From NCBI RefSeq assembly GCF_014696925.1, contig NZ_JACJQY010000010.1, positions 1 through 64,000 of the forward strand: a stretch of 64,000 nt of DNA, in the 5' to 3' direction. A program made the translations under genes and the position numbers. The notes beneath the pieces are model-generated. The model ran no database searches. It saw nothing but the letters and a program-made list of their open reading frames with translations, and had not been told where the DNA came from. The first letter of the stretch is position 1, and each line of letters opens with the position of its first letter. Of the stretch, positions 18,088 through 26,506 are shown one piece after another. The DNA is from Phormidium tenue FACHB-1050 (GTDB lineage: Bacteria > Cyanobacteriota > Cyanobacteriia > Pseudanabaenales > Pseudanabaenaceae).

Positions 18088-18441
18088 ATGCAACTAGAAG
18101 ACTACTTTACCTTTCTCGCTACCAATGATATTCGCCTAAAAAATACGCGAATTGGTATTGAAACAATTTTATATGACTACATTTATCGCAGTCGCACACC
18201 TGAAGAAATTGCCAAAACGTACCTATCATTAAGTTTGGAGCAGGTTTATGCTACAGTTCTCTACTATCTTCATAACAAGCAAGAGATTGGTGAATACATC
18301 ACTAATTGGCTAGAGTGGGGACATAAAATGCGAGAAGAGCAAAAACATAATCCACCGCCAATTTCTGAAAAATTGCGTCAACTTCGAGCCGAACGAATAA
18401 CACTAGGAAAGTCCTATGCAAATCAAGTATTTGATGGATGA
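18088..18441 (+). CDS. DUF433-type protein, putative antitoxin
   Basis: A 117-residue helical protein with a DUF433-like core: a strand-turn with RIGIETILYDYI, then a winged-helix-like SRTPEEIAKTYLSLSLEQVYATVLYYL. DUF433 proteins commonly precede a PIN-like DUF5615 gene and are regarded as antitoxins. The tail (about 85-117) is charged with PPISEKLRQLRAERI, a plausible toxin-binding arm. It overlaps the next gene by 26 bp. Both lie inside the segment flanked by duplicated tldE 3' ends. Confidence 0.78.
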   Translation: MQLEDYFTFLATNDIRLKNTRIGIETILYDYIYRSRTPEEIAKTYLSLSLEQVYATVLYYLHNKQEIGEYITNWLEWGHKMREEQKHNPPPISEKLRQLRAERITLGKSYANQVFDG

Positions 18442-18778
18442 AAATCTCCCTCCTATTTATCAAATACAGCTACGACGGAAAGAACCTGATTTAGTGGTCT
18501 GGGCAATTGGAGATCCCAACACACCGCCAAAAGGCACTTTAGATCCAGATATTTTGCTTTGGTGTGAAAAATACGACTTTATTCTTGTAACGAATAATCG
18601 GAGTTCTATGCCCGTCCATCTAATCGATCATCTCGCTCAAGGGCAGCACATTCCTGGGATATTCCAAATCAATCCCAGTATGAGCTTGGGTGAAACAATT
18701 GAAGAATTAGTATTAGCTGCTCTTGCTTCGCTGGATGACGAGTATCGCGATCGCATTTCATACTTGCCATTGCAATAA
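18416..18778 (+). CDS. DUF5615 PIN-like protein, putative toxin
   Basis: 120 residues with the family start IKYLMDENLPP (acidic pair at residues 8-9) and the second acidic block GTLDPDILLWCEKYDFILVTNN, typical of Mut7-C/DUF5615 PIN-like nucleases. The likely activity is metal-dependent RNA cleavage, inferred from the PIN fold. The ATG at 18416 lies within the DUF433 gene, which is the usual coupled arrangement. It contains one HIP1 site (about 18747), so the pair has either been resident for some time or came from another cyanobacterium. Confidence 0.78.
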   Translation: MQIKYLMDENLPPIYQIQLRRKEPDLVVWAIGDPNTPPKGTLDPDILLWCEKYDFILVTNNRSSMPVHLIDHLAQGQHIPGIFQINPSMSLGETIEELVLAALASLDDEYRDRISYLPLQ

Positions 18779-18835
18779 CGTATCGAGAAGATCGAGTTTG
18801 GATAATCAGCGCACGAGAGGTAAACTGATTGAGTT

Positions 18836-20191
18836 TTAGAGAGTGAATGTAAAGTCTTTGACTAGCATACCTGGGACGAGAATACCGCCAAGCGATCGCG
18901 TTTCATAGGTTCCTGTATTAGGAATAAATTCGCGAAAATCGGTAAAAGCTTCGAGATTTTCACCGAGAAAGTCATAGATACTATCATCAAAACGTAGATT
19001 CTCAATGGGAGCGATAAACTCACCATTCTCAACCCAGAAACAAGCATAGCGAGTCATCCCAGTAATTCTACCGCCACTGCGATCGCTCCAATTGAGATAA
19101 TGTAAATTGGATAGATAGAGTCCCGTATCTAACTGTTTGAGAATGTTAGACTCAGCTAAACTTCCTGCGGCAACTTCAGGCGATCGCATCGACTCACCTT
19201 CATCCGCACCATTGGCAACCTTGCCATATTCCTTCGCACTGCGCGAACTCACCAATGTATTAACAAGCTTCCCTTCAGCAATAATTGGTAAATATTCAGG
19301 AGCAACCTCGCCTAAATCATTAAAACGCGGTACATTCCCATAGGTAAAGTTTTCACTAATGGATAGCAAAGGAGAAAGAGTTCTTTCTTGATTTTTTAAT
19401 TTCAATAGAGCGCTACTACTCTGTTGTAAACCTGATTCTCCCGCACTCCAAGTCAAAAAGCCCAATAACTCCGATGAAGCCGCAGGTGCAAAATAAGTAC
19501 GGTACTGACCACGCTCTAAAGTTCTACTAGGCTTTTGCAAAGCTACTAATTGTTGCTGAGATCGATTAATCTGCAATTTATAAGCCTGTGGTTCCCAATC
19601 TTTGCCAGCATAAATACCTTTGACTGCTTTTTCTCCTGAATCAGTCTGGACAAACATCGAATAATCCACAAAAAAAGAATCCGTCGCAAACCAATGTCTT
19701 TGACCTGCGGAATTCGCATTAGCCCGAATTATAGAACCTGAGGCATAGAAGCCCGTAAAGTCAACATTATTCACTGGCGCGAGAATTGTCGCGATCGCCT
19801 CTTCTGGATTTAACAAATTGCCTTGATAAACCTCGCGACTGGAGCCTTGGTTCTCAGGAAGGACTAGATAAGGATTTTCGGGGATCTGAGCAACTTCTTG
19901 CCTGAGATATTCAAGATTAGCGATCGCATAAGCTATATCAATTTCGCGATCGCCTGTAAATGGAAACTTAGCAAAAGCTTCACGCTGATTATAAATTAGC
20001 AAAATGGTCACATTCCCATCGGCGACCACTCCTGACTGTCGGACTTTAGCATGGTTAAATCTGGTGAATTGACTACGCTCACTCTCTAAATTAATCGTTA
20101 AATGTTCTCCATGATGCAGACTATCAATCAAGCGATCGGCGAGTTGATAAAATGCCTTTTCTAGAGATTGTTCTTCTAGATGTCTGCTCAT
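18836..20191 (-). CDS. tldE: TldD/PmbA family metalloprotease-like protein (TldE type)
   Basis: 451 residues related to PmbA/TldE, which with TldD forms a heterodimeric metalloprotease acting on unfolded peptides, or shapes peptide natural products. The N-terminal segment with SGVVADGNVTILLIYNQ and the C-terminal block RSGGRITGMTRYACFWVENGEF resemble the family. The HExxxH zinc motif of TldD is absent, as expected for the E partner. I chose the ATG at 20191; a TTG lies 3 bp upstream. Its last 70 bp are duplicated at 17865-17934. No tldD gene is adjacent. Confidence 0.85.
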   Translation of the reverse strand: MSRHLEEQSLEKAFYQLADRLIDSLHHGEHLTINLESERSQFTRFNHAKVRQSGVVADGNVTILLIYNQREAFAKFPFTGDREIDIAYAIANLEYLRQEVAQIPENPYLVLPENQGSSREVYQGNLLNPEEAIATILAPVNNVDFTGFYASGSIIRANANSAGQRHWFATDSFFVDYSMFVQTDSGEKAVKGIYAGKDWEPQAYKLQINRSQQQLVALQKPSRTLERGQYRTYFAPAASSELLGFLTWSAGESGLQQSSSALLKLKNQERTLSPLLSISENFTYGNVPRFNDLGEVAPEYLPIIAEGKLVNTLVSSRSAKEYGKVANGADEGESMRSPEVAAGSLAESNILKQLDTGLYLSNLHYLNWSDRSGGRITGMTRYACFWVENGEFIAPIENLRFDDSIYDFLGENLEAFTDFREFIPNTGTYETRSLGGILVPGMLVKDFTFTL

Positions 20192-20224
20192 CAAAAAATT
20201 AACTCCAAATAAATTAATTACAGC

Positions 20225-20279
20225 CTACAGAAAATTTTTGAAAGCCCCGCTTTGCGGCGCTTTCAAAAATTTTCTGTAG
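20225..20279. repeat. Palindrome, 26-bp arms, one mismatch
   Basis: Left arm starts CTACAGAAAATTTTTGAAAG, the core is CCCCGC-TTT-GCGGCG, and the right arm is complementary except at one base. It lies between tldE and the DevA-like gene, both on the minus strand, and is likely the terminator of the latter. It shares the TGAAAGCG-type core with 26293-26343 and 27594-27674. Confidence 0.85.
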
Positions 20280-20317
20280 ATTAAGTATAGGCGGCGCGAA
20301 GTGCCAACCATACTTAT

Positions 20318-21112
20318 CTACAGCATAAATGTTCGCGAATCAACACCTGAAGTATCGCGATTCGCCAGAAAATCATTCATCACATTGTCAGATTCTAAAT
20401 TGCCATCCACCAAGTTAATAATGCGATCAGCCACATCAAGGATACGGTTATCATGGGTCACCATCAAAATGGTAATGTTTTCCTCCTTTGCCATTTTTTG
20501 CATAAGAGTCACCACATCACGCCCAGATTTTTTATCTAGCGCCGCCGTTGGCTCATCGGCAAGGATTAAATTCGGACGATTGACCAAAGCTCTTGCGATC
20601 GCCACTCGTTGTTTTTGTCCACCCGATAGAGCATGGGGCTTATAGTCAACTCTTTCCCCTAGCCCAAGCTGCGTCAAAATATCCGCCGCTTTATTCGCTG
20701 CCATCGCATTACCACCCTCATGGGTAAATAGATCCGTGGACATCATCACATTTTGTCTAGCCGTCAAAGAATGAAAGAGGTTATGCGCCTGAAATATAAA
20801 GCCAATATTTTTACGTATTTGCACCAATTTTTTAGGATTTAGCCCTTTTAGTTCCTGACCCAAGACTTTCAGACTACCATCTTGGATTGTCCGTAAAGCC
20901 CCTATTAAAGTTAGAAGTGTGGTTTTACCTGAGCCAGATGGTCCTGTAAGGATCACAATTTGCCCAGGGTAGATCTCTAGATTGATGTCAAATAAAACCT
21001 GCTTAAATAAATCTCCTTCACCGTAATGAAAATTTAAATTGCGGATTCGGACTGATGGCTCGAAGTTCGGAGATAAAGACTGTGGCGTAGAATCTAGATA
21101 GGTATCGAGCAT
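20318..21112 (-). CDS. devA: ABC transporter ATP-binding protein, DevA/LolD type
   Basis: A 264-residue ATPase. Walker A is LTGPSGSGKTTLL, the signature is LSGGQKQRVAIARAL, Walker B is NLILADEPTAALD, and the H-loop is ILMVTHD. The sequence IYPGQIVILTGPSGSGKTTL is typical of the DevA subfamily, which powers the DevBC glycolipid exporter in heterocyst formers or MacB-like efflux. No devB or devC gene lies next to it, so it is an orphan ATPase here, and the cargo is unknown. The first 22 residues are a variable extension. Confidence 0.88.
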   Translation of the reverse strand: MLDTYLDSTPQSLSPNFEPSVRIRNLNFHYGEGDLFKQVLFDINLEIYPGQIVILTGPSGSGKTTLLTLIGALRTIQDGSLKVLGQELKGLNPKKLVQIRKNIGFIFQAHNLFHSLTARQNVMMSTDLFTHEGGNAMAANKAADILTQLGLGERVDYKPHALSGGQKQRVAIARALVNRPNLILADEPTAALDKKSGRDVVTLMQKMAKEENITILMVTHDNRILDVADRIINLVDGNLESDNVMNDFLANRDTSGVDSRTFML

Positions 21113-21259
21113 AAGCTATGTCCTGTGAGCAAAATAAATAAAAAATATAAGATTTATTCAAACTATCAATGAAGCTCTCAGACTATATTAATTATGGCAG
21201 GTACATTTGTTACCTGTGCAGTCAAATCTACTTAATTATTCATTAAAGGTTCTAAAATT

Positions 21260-21808
21260 ATGGCATCACGAACCTTAGTCAAAAATTATGTTGCACAATG
21301 GATGCAGATGGGCAAAACCGTAACTTTGTCTACTCAAGGTGAACAAGTTCGTGTCTACAAGATTTTACAAGGGGAAAAATACTCACCTGCATTTAACCAA
21401 CTCTGGGACGACATTAGCACTATTAAAGCCCAAGAAGCCTATTTAAGTGGTACTGATCAAACTGTTAGTGACTTACTCAGCAATAAATGGGAAATTATAG
21501 CTTGCGCCCGTTGCAATTTGCTTGTACCATCCATCGACATTGGTCCAAGAGTTCCTGTTTGCTGCCCCTGTAGTGATTTACCCACTCATCCCAACCTTGA
21601 CTTAGTTTCTCCCCATAGACCAGTTACATTGGTATCGCATCTTGACGATCTATGCGACCGCCTAGCACAAAAGTCAGAAACTCAAGATCAAGAATCCTAT
21701 GCAGCATCTGACGAAGATACCTACACGTCTGACGAAGAAAATACTCAAGCTATCCATAATCTCAGAACTTCAATGCTAAAACTCGTCAAATCTGGTCAAT
21801 TGGAATAA
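21260..21808 (+). CDS. Conserved hypothetical protein with Cys-rich knuckle
   Basis: 182 residues, not recognised as a named family. The N-terminal half (about 1-75) is a compact basic domain with KTVTLSTQGEQVRVYKI. The middle has two cysteine pairs, CARC and CCPC (about residues 82-105), spaced like a zinc ribbon. The C-terminal third is acidic and probably disordered with TYTSDEENTQ, ending in a helix. There is no signal or membrane segment. It is upstream of the Wzt-like gene but 145 bp apart with a palindrome between, so probably a separate unit. Confidence 0.65.
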   Translation: MASRTLVKNYVAQWMQMGKTVTLSTQGEQVRVYKILQGEKYSPAFNQLWDDISTIKAQEAYLSGTDQTVSDLLSNKWEIIACARCNLLVPSIDIGPRVPVCCPCSDLPTHPNLDLVSPHRPVTLVSHLDDLCDRLAQKSETQDQESYAASDEDTYTSDEENTQAIHNLRTSMLKLVKSGQLE

Positions 21809-21861
21809 TTTTTAGACTGATGATATTATTAGTAGCCATCACTAAGGAGCTTAAGATAAGG

Positions 21862-21910
21862 AACCAGATTTTTGATGGCGCGGCGAAGCCGCACCATCAA
21901 AAATCTAGTT
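21862..21910. repeat. Palindrome of the AACC(A)GATTTT...GGCGCGGC family
   Basis: Arms AACCAGATTTTTGATGGCGC... and the near-complement around a GAA loop. It shares its outer sequence (AAGGAACCAGATTTT) and core (ATGGCGCGGC-GAA-GCCGC) with copies at 43934-43997, 44858-44913 and 59700-59747. A multicopy MITE-like element. Confidence 0.75.
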
Positions 21911-21952
21911 TAAATTGCAGAATTCTTACCGATACCATTTAAGAACTTACAA

Positions 21953-23239
21953 ATGTCTGATGTCGTAATTCGGGTCGAAAATTTAAGTAAGAAGTACATT
22001 ATTGGTCACCAAAAGCAAGAACGCTACACCGCTTTACGTGATGTGATCGCTAATGGAGCCATGTCTTTGTGGCAGGGATTAACTGGCTATCGCCAAGCAA
22101 AGCATGATGATCTTAGTGAGGAGTTCTGGGCGCTCAAAGATGTGTCCTTTGAAATTAAGCAAGGTGATCGCGTTGGCATCATCGGACGCAATGGTGCAGG
22201 TAAATCCACTCTCCTTAAAATCCTCAGTCGCATCACCGAACCCACCTCGGGCAGAATCTCCATCAAAGGTCGAGTTGCCAGTCTTCTAGAAGTTGGCACA
22301 GGTTTTCATCCAGAGTTAACTGGTCGAGAGAATATATATCTCAATGGCGCAATTTTGGGAATGGATAGATATGAGATCAAGAATAAATTTGATGAAATAG
22401 TTGCCTTTGCAGAAGTAGAAAAGTTTTTAGATACACCAGTGAAGCATTATTCTTCAGGAATGTATGTAAGGCTTGCTTTTGCAGTAGCCGCACATCTAGA
22501 ACCAGAGATTTTGATTGTCGATGAAGTATTAGCGGTAGGAGATGCTCAGTTTCAGAAGAGGTGTTTAGGGAAGATGGAAGATGTGGCAATTAGGGAAGGA
22601 AGAACGGTTATATTTGTAAGTCACAATATGGGAGCGATTGAGAACTTATGTACACAGTCCATTTTCCTTAAACAAGGATCAATAGAACGACTAGGCAAAA
22701 CTCAAGAAGTACTCGATTTTTATCTAGGGTCGTTGTCTAGTGATTCTTCTAGTAATAGTATTGATAAAATTACAGAGCGTCAAGGACTAGGAGAAGTCCA
22801 ATTTAAAAAAATTGAATATTTTATAGATGGGAAACCATTCAATAGATTGGTTACAGGACAAGATACAACTATTAAATTGTATTTTCAAAGTTCAAATATT
22901 TACAAAATATTTAAATCCTGTAGAATTGGTATAGCTATTAAGAGTTTATGGTCAGAGCTGATTGTTATGTCAACCGAAATGGTTTATCAAGAAGCTCTAG
23001 ATATCAATATAAATAATTCTATTTGTTTTCATATAAAAAGACTTCCACTGTCTCCAGGGACTTACAACTTTGTGCTATTTTTAGAATCCAACAAGGTTAT
23101 TCAAGACTGGATTAAAGATGGACTGAGTGTTGAAGTTGAACATGGTGATTATTATGGTAATAATAAGAACTACCCCGAAGGATACGCTGGAAAAACTGTA
23201 CTAATCGAATTTTGTTGTGAAAAATTCCATGATTCTTAA
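21953..23239 (+). CDS. Polysaccharide/teichoic acid-type ABC transporter ATPase (Wzt-like)
   Basis: Residues 1-265 form an ABC ATPase of the KpsT/Wzt class: Walker A GIIGRNGAGKSTLLKIL, signature YSSGMYVRLAFAVAAH, Walker B ILIVDEVLAVGD and switch VIFVSHNMGAI. Residues 270-428 form an extra beta-rich domain like Wzt-C, which in known systems recognises the modified end of the exported glycan. No Wzm permease is encoded in the window, so the partner is elsewhere or encoded out of cluster. From about 22.7 kb the sequence becomes strongly AT-rich. First gene of the glycan cluster. Confidence 0.9.
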   Translation: MSDVVIRVENLSKKYIIGHQKQERYTALRDVIANGAMSLWQGLTGYRQAKHDDLSEEFWALKDVSFEIKQGDRVGIIGRNGAGKSTLLKILSRITEPTSGRISIKGRVASLLEVGTGFHPELTGRENIYLNGAILGMDRYEIKNKFDEIVAFAEVEKFLDTPVKHYSSGMYVRLAFAVAAHLEPEILIVDEVLAVGDAQFQKRCLGKMEDVAIREGRTVIFVSHNMGAIENLCTQSIFLKQGSIERLGKTQEVLDFYLGSLSSDSSSNSIDKITERQGLGEVQFKKIEYFIDGKPFNRLVTGQDTTIKLYFQSSNIYKIFKSCRIGIAIKSLWSELIVMSTEMVYQEALDININNSICFHIKRLPLSPGTYNFVLFLESNKVIQDWIKDGLSVEVEHGDYYGNNKNYPEGYAGKTVLIEFCCEKFHDS

Positions 23240-23984
23240 CTTGAAGGTTAAAATAGGTAATATCTTTTACAGAATCTCAAATAAAATACTAAGTCGCTTT
23301 AGATATACATTAGTTCCTAACAAGAATATAGAGATATATAGAAATTTATTTAAAAAGTATAGTTGGGAAATAACATACACCGAGCATAAACCAATTAACA
23401 TGAATAGGGAAGAACTCCCATGGTTCACTTTTCCAGCTATAGAATACTTATCTCAAATTGACCTGACTCAATTTAAAATATATGAGTGGGGTTCGGGAAA
23501 CTCATCAAAATATTTTGCTAGACGTTGTCATTCCATTGTCAGCATTGAAAGTGACAAAGAATGGTATGACTATGGAATTAAGGAATTAGAAAAAAACCAG
23601 AAGATTGTTTTATGTTCACCGAGAGAATATGCAGCTTCTATTGATACTAATAATCAACTATATGATCTGATCATCATTGATTCTTTGTATCGCTATGAGT
23701 GTGCTAAATATGCACTTAAGCATCTTAAGTCTGGAGGTATAATTATTTTGGATAATTCAGACTGGCATCCTAATACTTGTAAATTTTTGAGAGAATCTTC
23801 TCGTTTTATCCAAGTTGACTTTCATGGTTTTGGACCAATCAACCAATACTCATGGACTACATCTCTATTTTTTGATAAATATGCAGAAATAAAGCCCTTA
23901 AATAATGTCCAACCCCATTATTCTCAAGCCGCTATAATCCAAGTTAGTGAATATGATCAAGCTGACCCTAGTACCGAGGTTTAG
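23217..23984 (+). CDS. SAM-dependent methyltransferase-like protein
   Basis: 255 residues. The central domain has motif I IYEWGSGNSSKYFARR, an acidic IVSIESDKEWY, and YDLIIIDSLYR with LKSGGIIILDNSDW, the pattern of class I methyltransferases. The first 60 residues are basic and hydrophobic-rich. It overlaps the Wzt-like gene by 23 bp when the GTG is used; the ATG at 23229 (MILNLK) is an alternative. Placed after a Wzt with a C-terminal recognition domain, it might terminate or decorate glycan chains; this is inference. The base composition is AT-rich like its neighbours. Confidence 0.75.
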   Translation: MKNSMILNLKVKIGNIFYRISNKILSRFRYTLVPNKNIEIYRNLFKKYSWEITYTEHKPINMNREELPWFTFPAIEYLSQIDLTQFKIYEWGSGNSSKYFARRCHSIVSIESDKEWYDYGIKELEKNQKIVLCSPREYAASIDTNNQLYDLIIIDSLYRYECAKYALKHLKSGGIIILDNSDWHPNTCKFLRESSRFIQVDFHGFGPINQYSWTTSLFFDKYAEIKPLNNVQPHYSQAAIIQVSEYDQADPSTEV

Positions 23985-23987
23985 ATT

Positions 23988-24710
23988 ATGATTTTCAATA
24001 AAATTTTAAGAAGATTGAAAAAATTACTAGGTGTTCTTCTTGACAAATATTATACTTATTCAATTGACCAATATAATTATCATTGCGTCGCATTTAGTCA
24101 GGAGGGGGAGGACTTAATACTGGCTCGATTTTTTGAAGGGCAAGCTAAAGGATTTTATGTGGATATTGGTGCACATCATCCTCAAAGATTTTCTAATACA
24201 TATTATTTCTATTTAAAAGGATGGAAAGGAATTAATATTGATGCAAGACCTAATAGTATGAAAGTCTTTAATATACTACGCCCTAATGATATTAATTTAG
24301 AAATACCTATCTCTGACAAATCAGAAGTATTGACTTACTATGAGTTTGATGATCCAGCACTAAATAGCTTCTCCTATGATTTATCTCAGCAAAGGGTTAA
24401 TGATACTAATTACAAAATAGTCTCTAAACTTCAACTAAAAGTGCAGACATTAGCTGAAGTTTTAGATAAACATCTTCCGCTTGACCAAAAGATTGACTTT
24501 TTAAGTATTGATGTTGAGGGACTAGACTATCAAGTTCTAGCTTCTAACAACTGGGAGAAATACAAACCTAAAGTAGTTTTAGTGGAGGATTTAGAATTAA
24601 GTTCTTTGGAAAATATTAATATTTCTAAAATATATTTTTTATTAGAAAAAAAAGGCTATATATTAATCGCTAAAACTATTAGAACTTTGATTTTTAGATT
24701 GCAAAATTAG
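23988..24710 (+). CDS. FkbM family methyltransferase
   Basis: 240 residues with the family blocks FSQEGEDLILARFFE, GFYVDIGAHHPQRFSNT, then GINIDARPNS and DFLSIDVEGLDYQVL. FkbM members methylate hydroxyl groups of sugars or polyketides and are frequent in O-antigen and EPS clusters. It begins 3 bp after the previous gene, so the four genes from 21953 to 25738 look like one operon. The region is AT-rich and has no HIP1 site. Confidence 0.88.
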   Translation: MIFNKILRRLKKLLGVLLDKYYTYSIDQYNYHCVAFSQEGEDLILARFFEGQAKGFYVDIGAHHPQRFSNTYYFYLKGWKGINIDARPNSMKVFNILRPNDINLEIPISDKSEVLTYYEFDDPALNSFSYDLSQQRVNDTNYKIVSKLQLKVQTLAEVLDKHLPLDQKIDFLSIDVEGLDYQVLASNNWEKYKPKVVLVEDLELSSLENINISKIYFLLEKKGYILIAKTIRTLIFRLQN

Positions 24711-24742
24711 CTCCAAATAAGTTTTGGATATTTGACGTTGTT

Positions 24743-25738
24743 ATGACTAGCCTAAATACTCCAGTTGTTTTTATTATCTTCAATCGCCCAGATCTGACCC
24801 AAATAGTATTTGATGCTATTCGACAAGCAAAACCTACACAATTATTCGTTATTGCTGATGGAGCTAGATTTCCAGAAGAATCTGAAAGATGTCAACAATC
24901 TAGGCGGATTATTAAACAAGTAGATTGGGATTGTCAAGTTCTAACTAATTATGCTGACACTAATTTAGGATGTCGCAAAAGAGTGTCGAGTGGCATCGAC
25001 TGGGTATTTGAACATGTTGAAGAAGCAATTATCTTAGAAGATGACTGTTTACCGCATCCTTCATTTTTTAGATATTGTCAAGAGTTGCTAGATTATTACC
25101 GTGAAGATAAAAGAATTTGGTGTATTAGTGGCAATAACTTCCAAGATGGACAATGTCGAGGTAATGGAAGTTATTATTTCTCTAACTATAACCATTGTTG
25201 GGGTTGGGCAAGTTGGCGGCGAGCTTGGCAACAATATGACCATGCCCTATCTAACTGGCAAACAGTTAGAGATGGTCACTATCTAAAAAGCATTTTAGAT
25301 AGTGAGTTAGAAATAAAATATTGGGGTGATATCTTTGAGAGATTAGCTACATTAGGTCAGCCTAATTCTTGGGCTTATCCTTGGACTTTTACCTGCTGGC
25401 AAAATAGTGGACTAACAGTATTACCAAATGTCAACTTAGTCTCCAATATTGGCTGTCGTAGTGATGGTACTCATATTAAAGAGGATTCAAAACTTGCTAA
25501 TTTACCTGTCCAAAATATTGGTGAAATTTGTCATCCATCTTTATTTGTACGCGATCGCGGAGCTGATGAATATACTTTTAACCATGTTTTTGATGGGATA
25601 GCGATGAAAGAAGCGAATAGTTTTACTGGTAAGCTACGTTCTTACCTTTCAACATTTAAACGTAGAATTATTCGCTTGGTTACCGACCCAATAGGTCTTT
25701 ACCTTTCAGTAATTAAAAAATTTGCCCATAGTAATTGA
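24743..25738 (+). CDS. Glycosyltransferase, GT-A/family 2-like
   Basis: 331 residues. The N-terminus VVFIIFNRPDLTQIVFDAI is typical of family-2-like glycosyltransferases of the so-called HlpA type. The metal-binding acidic motif is EDDCLPHPSFF (about residues 97-107). A conserved aromatic block is CWGWASWRRAW. The tail is basic and may associate with the membrane. It is the last gene of the cluster; a 17-bp-arm palindrome lies about 110 bp downstream. One HIP1 site near 25551 is the first since about 20.6 kb. Confidence 0.85.
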   Translation: MTSLNTPVVFIIFNRPDLTQIVFDAIRQAKPTQLFVIADGARFPEESERCQQSRRIIKQVDWDCQVLTNYADTNLGCRKRVSSGIDWVFEHVEEAIILEDDCLPHPSFFRYCQELLDYYREDKRIWCISGNNFQDGQCRGNGSYYFSNYNHCWGWASWRRAWQQYDHALSNWQTVRDGHYLKSILDSELEIKYWGDIFERLATLGQPNSWAYPWTFTCWQNSGLTVLPNVNLVSNIGCRSDGTHIKEDSKLANLPVQNIGEICHPSLFVRDRGADEYTFNHVFDGIAMKEANSFTGKLRSYLSTFKRRIIRLVTDPIGLYLSVIKKFAHSN

Positions 25739-25850
25739 TAAAATATAATATTTTTTAACGGCTATCAGTTCCTTAATTCATTCTCAAAAATATAACTTTA
25801 TTAAAATATTTAATACTACTTCCTTCCTAGTCTAAAAATAGACATTAAAT

Positions 25851-25899
25851 CCCTAAGATTAGTGATGCTGAGCTAATCTCCACATCACTAATCTTAGGG
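25851..25899 (+). terminator. Perfect palindrome, 17-bp arms
   Basis: Arms CCCTAAGATTAGTGATG and CATCACTAATCTTAGGG around a 15-nt loop. It is about 110 bp after the glycosyltransferase stop and could end that operon. Confidence 0.6.
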
Positions 25900-26017
25900 G
25901 TGATGAGAGTAATCAATTGATCACAGGGATTCAGAAAAGTTGGTTTGGGTCAATTAAATCTTGATCGATATGTTTGCATCTTTATTTATTGGTAAGTACT
26001 TGTGCAAAATAAATTCT

Positions 26018-26063
26018 AAAACCCGTAAAGTTGCGCCCCTCATAGGTGAAACTTTACGGGTTT
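26018..26063. repeat. Perfect palindrome, 15-bp arms
   Basis: Arms AAAACCCGTAAAGTT and AACTTTACGGGTTTT around a 16-nt loop, followed by G-C-T-T-T. It could terminate an unannotated transcript entering from the left. Confidence 0.6.
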
Positions 26064-26139
26064 TGCTTTGTAATTAATTACCTAGATACTCATCAAATAG
26101 GCGTTTTAGCACCCATCTCCATTACAGCGCGGCTCTGGA

Positions 26140-26256
26140 TAGCTAATTAGTGATAGACCGATGAAGTCGTTGATTGGCGAGGCTTTACAAGCAAATCGCA
26201 GCTAAAGCCTAGGAGCGCTATCAGGTATAGATTACAGATTGATATCACTAATTAGT
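26140..26256. repeat. Nested inverted-repeat element, possible structured RNA
   Basis: Outer arms CTAATTAGTGATA (26140) and TATCACTAATTAG enclose about 90 nt; inside, AGGCTTTA (26180-26187) pairs with TAAAGCCT (26203-26210). The element is not coding. It could be a small RNA, a MITE remnant or a regulatory structure ahead of ribF. Confidence 0.4.
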
Positions 26257-26292
26257 GAGCCAGTGCCCAGCGCTTTGCGCTGACTTAAAACC

Positions 26293-26343
26293 CAGAAATA
26301 ATATTGAAAGCGCCGCAAAGCGCCGCTTTCAATATTATTTCTG
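26293..26343. repeat. Perfect palindrome, 20-bp arms
   Basis: Arms CAGAAATAATATTGAAAGCG and its complement around CCGCAAAGCGC. It shares the TTGAAAGCG core with 20225-20279 and 27594-27674. Confidence 0.8.
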
Positions 26344-26436
26344 TACTACTTAAAGCCTCAATAATCTGTAGCTGACCATTGCTCTATCTGTCGCGTCTCG
26401 TTTGAGAATTGAAAACCAAACCCAGTAAGGGTTTTT

Positions 26437-26469
26437 AAATCAAGAAATGGCTACGCCATTTCTTGATTT
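26437..26469. repeat. Perfect palindrome, 15-bp arms, TAC loop
   Basis: Arms AAATCAAGAAATGGC and GCCATTTCTTGATTT, 38 bp before the ribF ATG. It shares AGAAATGGC with the palindrome at 27511-27567 on the other side of ribF. It lies in the ribF leader, so it might influence ribF expression. Confidence 0.8.
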
Positions 26470-26506
26470 AGTATGAATACTATTTTTGGGTTTCTATTGT
26501 GTCAAA

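Larger units (their letters stand above)
25739..26506. other. Long intergenic region packed with inverted repeats
   Basis: About 770 bp without a supported gene. It holds palindromes at 25851-25899, 26018-26063, 26293-26343 and 26437-26469, plus a nested stem element at 26140-26256. No open frame of interest and no tRNA signature was seen. A small RNA or transposon-derived relics are possible. Confidence 0.6.

Noticed and set aside
26140-26256. tRNA or tmRNA gene
   Set aside because: No T-loop GTTCGAATC or acceptor-stem pattern; only nested stems.
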